Assembly (NCBI GenBank): GCA_026261815.1
Contig: JAMPIT010000059.1
Span: 15,114,001-15,178,000, forward strand
Length of the DNA: 64,000 bases
Source of the DNA: Monarcha castaneiventris obscurior
Lineage: Eukaryota; Chordata; Aves; Passeriformes; Monarchidae
Reading direction: 5' to 3'
Under the pieces are notes generated by a model. That model had not been told where the DNA came from. It saw only the letters and a list, made by a program, of their open reading frames with translations, and searched no databases. A program made the translations under genes and the position numbers. Shown piece after piece: positions 59,589-64,000 of this stretch; position 1 is the first letter of the stretch; each line of letters opens with the position of its first letter.

Positions 59589-59604
59589 TTTTTTTTTTTT
59601 TTTT
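59589..59604. repeat. T16 homopolymer
   Basis: An uninterrupted run of 16 T following AACAC, 17 bases upstream of the TGCATG cluster. Confidence 0.95.
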
Positions 59605-59620
59605 GAACTAAAACTGTGCC

Positions 59621-59667
59621 TGCATGCTGCATGTCATACATGTACCACGACTTGCATGACATGCATG
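59621..59667 (+). promoter_or_regulatory. cluster of four TGCATG motifs (RBFOX-type site cluster)
   Basis: TGCATG occurs at 59621-59626, 59628-59633, 59653-59658 and 59662-59667. The hexamer (U)GCAUG is the established binding site of RBFOX splicing regulators, and clusters in introns affect nearby exon choice. Two copies lie within perfect 9-base inverted arms, TGCATGTCA (59628-59636) and TGACATGCA (59657-59665), separated by 20 bases, so an RNA hairpin is also possible. Function requires that the plus strand is transcribed, which the window does not show. Confidence 0.4.
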
Positions 59668-59669
59668 AA

Positions 59670-62600
59670 AAGTAACAGTCCCTAAAGAAACAATGGCAGA
59701 TCTAGTAATTTTAATAATTACGAGGAAACTTAATGAAGCAGTCCAACAGCCATATCATTCTACAATAAAGAGAGCTGTACTCCAATACCCTTCTGCCAAA
59801 TGTCCTGGGAAATGACAATGCTTTGCAACTCTTCAGTGGGACAATGTTGGAAATACACACACTACACTGCAGGGCTGCTGCTACATTCTCCTCAGATGAA
59901 GGTGCTGCAGCAAAATGTGGACTTGAGAAGAAATATTTGGATCCTTTCTCTTTCAAGAGAAAGAGAGGAAATAAAGTTTTTTCTGACAGATAACTTTGTA
60001 TTGCAGAAGATATTTTGAAGAGGTTAGAAATGAACATGCAGTGCACCTGAAGGAGATTGGGCTCTGATGGGCAGCAAAGCACTGCCATCAGAGTTATCCT
60101 GGAAAATAATTAGAAAACCAAGAAAGAAATTACAGATATGTATCAGCTTCATATGGTTATACTCTGGACTACTAAATTTAGCAACAGTTACCTTGTTCCT
60201 GTTTCCCTTCTGGCAGCTGCTACTGTTCCTGTCACCATAATGACTTTTGCCTGGTTGAAAACAGAGAGGAAAAAGCACGCACTCATCCCCCAAAATCTCC
60301 AATATTTTGCTGTCAGTCTTGAATCATCAAAGTCTGATTTTGACCATACTGCTGGGAAGCTCTGGACTAATTCTGAGGGAACATGAGCAGCCCTGTAAAT
60401 TCAATTTCTTGAAATATGTTTGTGGTTCCCATTATTGAACAGGAGGAAGGCCGAGAAGACAAAAAGGAAATGGGCACCTGCCATCTTGTCACATATGCTT
60501 TAGATTGTGACTCAGTTTAAGGGTCAGAATACCTCCCAGTCTTCTCCTGCCACATTCTTCTCAGAATGAGCTACTCAAGTGTCAGATCGCAGATCTCTCT
60601 GGGACTCATGGAAGAGGAGGAGGGTAGTTCTTCTTGGACTGAAATTTGCTGCAGACCCTGTAGGAAGAATAATTTCTGTTCACATTCTCTGTGAGCAAAT
60701 CAGTCACCAGAAAATCACCACAAAGCCTATTGACATCCATTTGAGACCAAAAACATGGCAAGAGAAACCTAATAAAATCCAATAAGAAATCTATTTTATT
60801 TATTTGTTTAATAGCCAGTCTTCTAGTTATAACTCAAAGCCACCTAAGGCACCAGTAAGCACAGACAGAAATTCCAATACTCTCATTCTGATATTTCTCT
60901 TCCTTGTATATTAATTTGACATTTGATTAGTGATTTTTTAAAAATACCATTCTGTTTTTATTTCTTCAGCTTTTTTTGATCCTGAAACAGAACAGCACAC
61001 ACAGTTTTCTCAAGTGGGAGAAGCAGAGACCTGTATGTCTGCCAATAACTATCTGGCAATTACTGAACAGGTACCACATTTAGCACTAGTGCATAAGGTA
61101 CTTTGAAAATTTGTGCCCATAAGGTTTAACTAATTGAAACATAGCAATCTTTGGAACTGCCTCGGTCCTGAGGTGGCAGTCACAATGACATATTGGGGTC
61201 TCCCATCCAGCAGATTGTGAGGAAGAGACAGGAACAGAGCTGGATCTGAAAGCTGCCTCCTGTTAAGAGGAGGAAACCATTCAGAACTCCCATTCCTCGT
61301 CACGTTCCTTGAGTTGAAAGATATTAACTCTCACAGATGCTACAGTTTCTGAATTCACCAGAAAATGATTAATCTCTTCTTCTTCAATGATGCTGGGGAA
61401 ATGAGAAGCTAATTGTCACCGCTTGCTGTAGTAGTCTCTTTCAGCACTCACACTGACAGTTTTTCTGCTCAATTTTCCACTTTGCCCCAGCAAATCTGCA
61501 GCCGGTAGCACATGCCATAAAACACCCTGTCATTGTCCATTGCTTTTGCAATTTTTGGTTTAAAGAAGTAAAGTGTGAAACTGGGATACACAAAGATTTC
61601 AGATATAGATGTAATTTTTCTGATGTGCTTTATCATTAGATTCCTTTTAGTCTATGCGTACATGAAGTGCTCCAGGCTCAGAGAAAAGAGAGTAATTTAG
61701 TGTAATTAAATTTATGTAGGTGTTCTACAAACCCTATGGATATTAAAGCATTAAAATAAGGAAGTACTTAAATAGGAGGGGAAAAAAACCCTTTAAAAAT
61801 ATCTAATTCAATCTTATTGCCTTGCACAATGTATTAGACTCAATTTACTTCCAGTGCTGAAACTTAATAAAAATTATAAAATAGAACACTCATTTTTAGG
61901 TCAATTAGTCTGCATATTGAAAAACTGAAAGATATCCTTCTGTAGTATATTTTATAGCAATTACTCTAATAATTGCCAAAGGATACACCCACTGATCAGA
62001 ACTGATATAATCACCACTTTGTATGTACAGTGGGTGAAGACATTTTCATTTTTACATACAATTTCCAGCTTGCTTCAAGGTTTGCACCACCCTATGCTCT
62101 GACCTGTGTGGGAGTTACGACACAAACAGAAATCCAGGCCTTTGGTGGGGACTGTGGTCCAGTCAGGAAAGCTCCTCTCCAGTTCCAGCAACCTGATCAC
62201 TCCTCCTTTCTTTTCATTGCTTGATGCTGGTAAGTGCATATGCAATATAAGACCAGAAAAACCTCAAGACAACATCTGATGTGCTTTCTCAGCCCTGGGC
62301 AAGATCAATTATATCTACTTAATTACTGGAAAATATTAGCTAATCTGGTTGTAAAACCCTCAAATGGCAAATGATTATGCTTCTTCTATAAAAGAACCTG
62401 TTTAGTACTTGGTTGCCCCTACCATCAGGAAGGTGCCTCTTAATTTTGAACCCATAAACCTCCTTGACTGTTCTGGGGTTTTTTATCCTACCCACTATGA
62501 ATACGAAGGGAATATACTTCATTTTTACAGAAGCCTTTTATTTATTTCAAGATCATCCTCCAATTTTCTTTTCCTTAAAGAACTTAAATTATTTCAATGT

Positions 62601-64000
62601 TTTCTGGCATGTCATATATTCAGGATTTCTAACTATTCTCACACCTTCACTGTTTTCCCTCCAGGTTGCCCACATCTTTCTTGAAAGGGAATATCCAACA
62701 GGGGTCATAAAACTTAACAGGAGGCTCTGAGGCATTTCCAATGCTACCTAAAGAGAAAGTCAATCTCTGTTATCCCTATGCAGTAAGACCTTTCTTACCC
62801 CTTACTAGCTTTAAACTGGCATACTTTTTCTCAACTACATAGTAGATAGAGCAGGGAACATCTACTGGAATAAAAAACTTAATTTGAGTTATTATGGAGG
62901 AAAGTTTTAAGCATTCTCTGCTGCAACAGAGACACACAAGACAAGTTACAAGACTCAGCCAGCACTGCAGATGTAAATTGCAGATGAGAGCAAAACACAG
63001 ACTGAGTACATCACAGTCCACAGTAGAACTGACATGTTCAAACTTAGATGGAACATTTCCTATGAAAATGTGATGCAGTGCAGCAGAAAGCAACCAAGAG
63101 CATTCTAAAACAATGAGACGGCCAAACATAGCTTCAAAATCTCAGCTTGACTGTAGGGAAGACAGCTGCAATGCAAGGTCTGTCAAGCTGTGACTTTCTA
63201 TTCTACTCATTTTGCTGATGAAAGAGGGAATGCTGTTTTTGTAGCACTCAGTTCCTGCTGCAAGGCCCAAACCAAGCCATAAAGAAAATATCAGCCCCAC
63301 AGAGAGTGTAGGATTCACATCAATTCACAAGAATTAAAGTGTGTTTGTTCAGATGTCCTCTTAACATAGTTTAAAAGAACCCTTCAGTCAAGGAAGCATC
63401 ATACAAAAAATTTCAGTCTTTGTGATGAAGTAAAAAAAAAAAATCATTTATAAGCTGAGTACTGTGAAAACATCTATACTTCTTGTTCATACTAATGCTA
63501 ACAGTCTATTTCCACCCTTAGAATGATTAATACCATATTCAGTAAATACAAAGTAGGAAAATTCTCCTCTGTTTAGGTACCTTATTGTCACAAATCTTAG
63601 CTCTGTCTTTCAATTTCTTCAAGGGGAAAGTAAACATCTGGTTTTCTGGCAGCTGGATTGGAGACAACTATTCTGAAAAAGTTGGTGTTTTCACCTGGTG
63701 GTCAGTGGGTAACCATTGTCAGTCCTTCTTCTGTCATCTGTGCTTTGATCTTGGGAGCAATCTGCATACAAGATGAGAATGAGTGTGGTTAAGAATCCTT
63801 CTGAACAGAGAAAAAGAAAAAAGAAAATGGAAAAGACCAAAGCTGCTTTTTCCCCTCTTCTCTATACCTGGGTTTGCAATATAAACTAGCATGCTGTTCA
63901 ACCCAGATCAAAGCATTTCACAGGGATAGCTCCAACTGAAGAAAGAATTTGTCAGAAGAAAAAGAACAATGCATCATTTTTAATGCATAGTTTCAAGAGT
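59670..64000. other. unique AT-rich sequence, no gene recognised
   Basis: Minus-strand frames at 59711-60088 (125 codons) and 62776-63129 (117 codons) are the longest and show no domain or signal. 61740-62000 is very AT-rich. No CR1, LTR or tRNA-like sequence was found up to the window end. Confidence 0.55.

Noticed and set aside
1..64000. CRISPR arrays, phage genes, operons, rRNA genes
   Set aside because: No regularly spaced repeats, no adjacent co-directional frames and no rRNA-like sequence; the repeat content is vertebrate.

Overview
The window looks like nuclear DNA from a bird, and I see no confirmed protein-coding gene in it. The main evidence is a set of 5'-truncated CR1 LINE copies, the characteristic retroposon of bird genomes. 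Alongside them are a few eroded SINE-like relics, one compact LTR and ordinary microsatellites, in an AT-rich, CpG-poor background. CR1 also occurs in crocodilians and turtles; the low density of repeats favours a bird, but I cannot name the species or chromosome. Nothing points to a bacterium or phage: there are no operons, no ribosome-binding-site pattern and no CRISPR array. Nearly all open frames of 60-180 codons look like chance frames, CR1 pseudogene frames or antisense readings of CR1.

Layout. 1-20900 is unique AT-rich sequence with a 36-bp tandem duplication (6101-6172), two MIR-like relics (about 8545 and 14590), a T-rich tract (11600-11780), a poly-C tract with strong quadruplex potential on the minus strand (17191-17223) and a palindromic relic (17639-17687). 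20908-22235 holds two CR1 copies of clearly different age, both on the minus strand. 30502-31320 is another minus-strand CR1, lacking its 3' end. 37269-37384 is a near-perfect 57-bp tandem duplication. 39744-39892 looks like a solo LTR, with TG...CA ends, a polyadenylation signal and a 6-bp CCATGG duplication on both sides. 40870-43900 is less AT-rich and holds the two best exon-like segments. 49600-52005 is the longest CR1, plus strand, spanning endonuclease, reverse transcriptase and 3' end, all decayed. 52471-52713 is a small CpG-rich patch. 57431-57990 is one more minus-strand CR1. 59621-59667 has four TGCATG hexamers in 47 bases.

Function. The window is best read as a long intron or an intergenic stretch. 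Candidate exons were picked by eye from splice-site quality plus an open frame. Such combinations arise by chance in 64 kb, so they carry low confidence. No previously undescribed system is evident. The items most worth following are the RBFOX-type motif cluster, the LTR with its target-site duplication, the exon-like segments at 40999-41178 and 42320-42487, and the CpG-rich patch.
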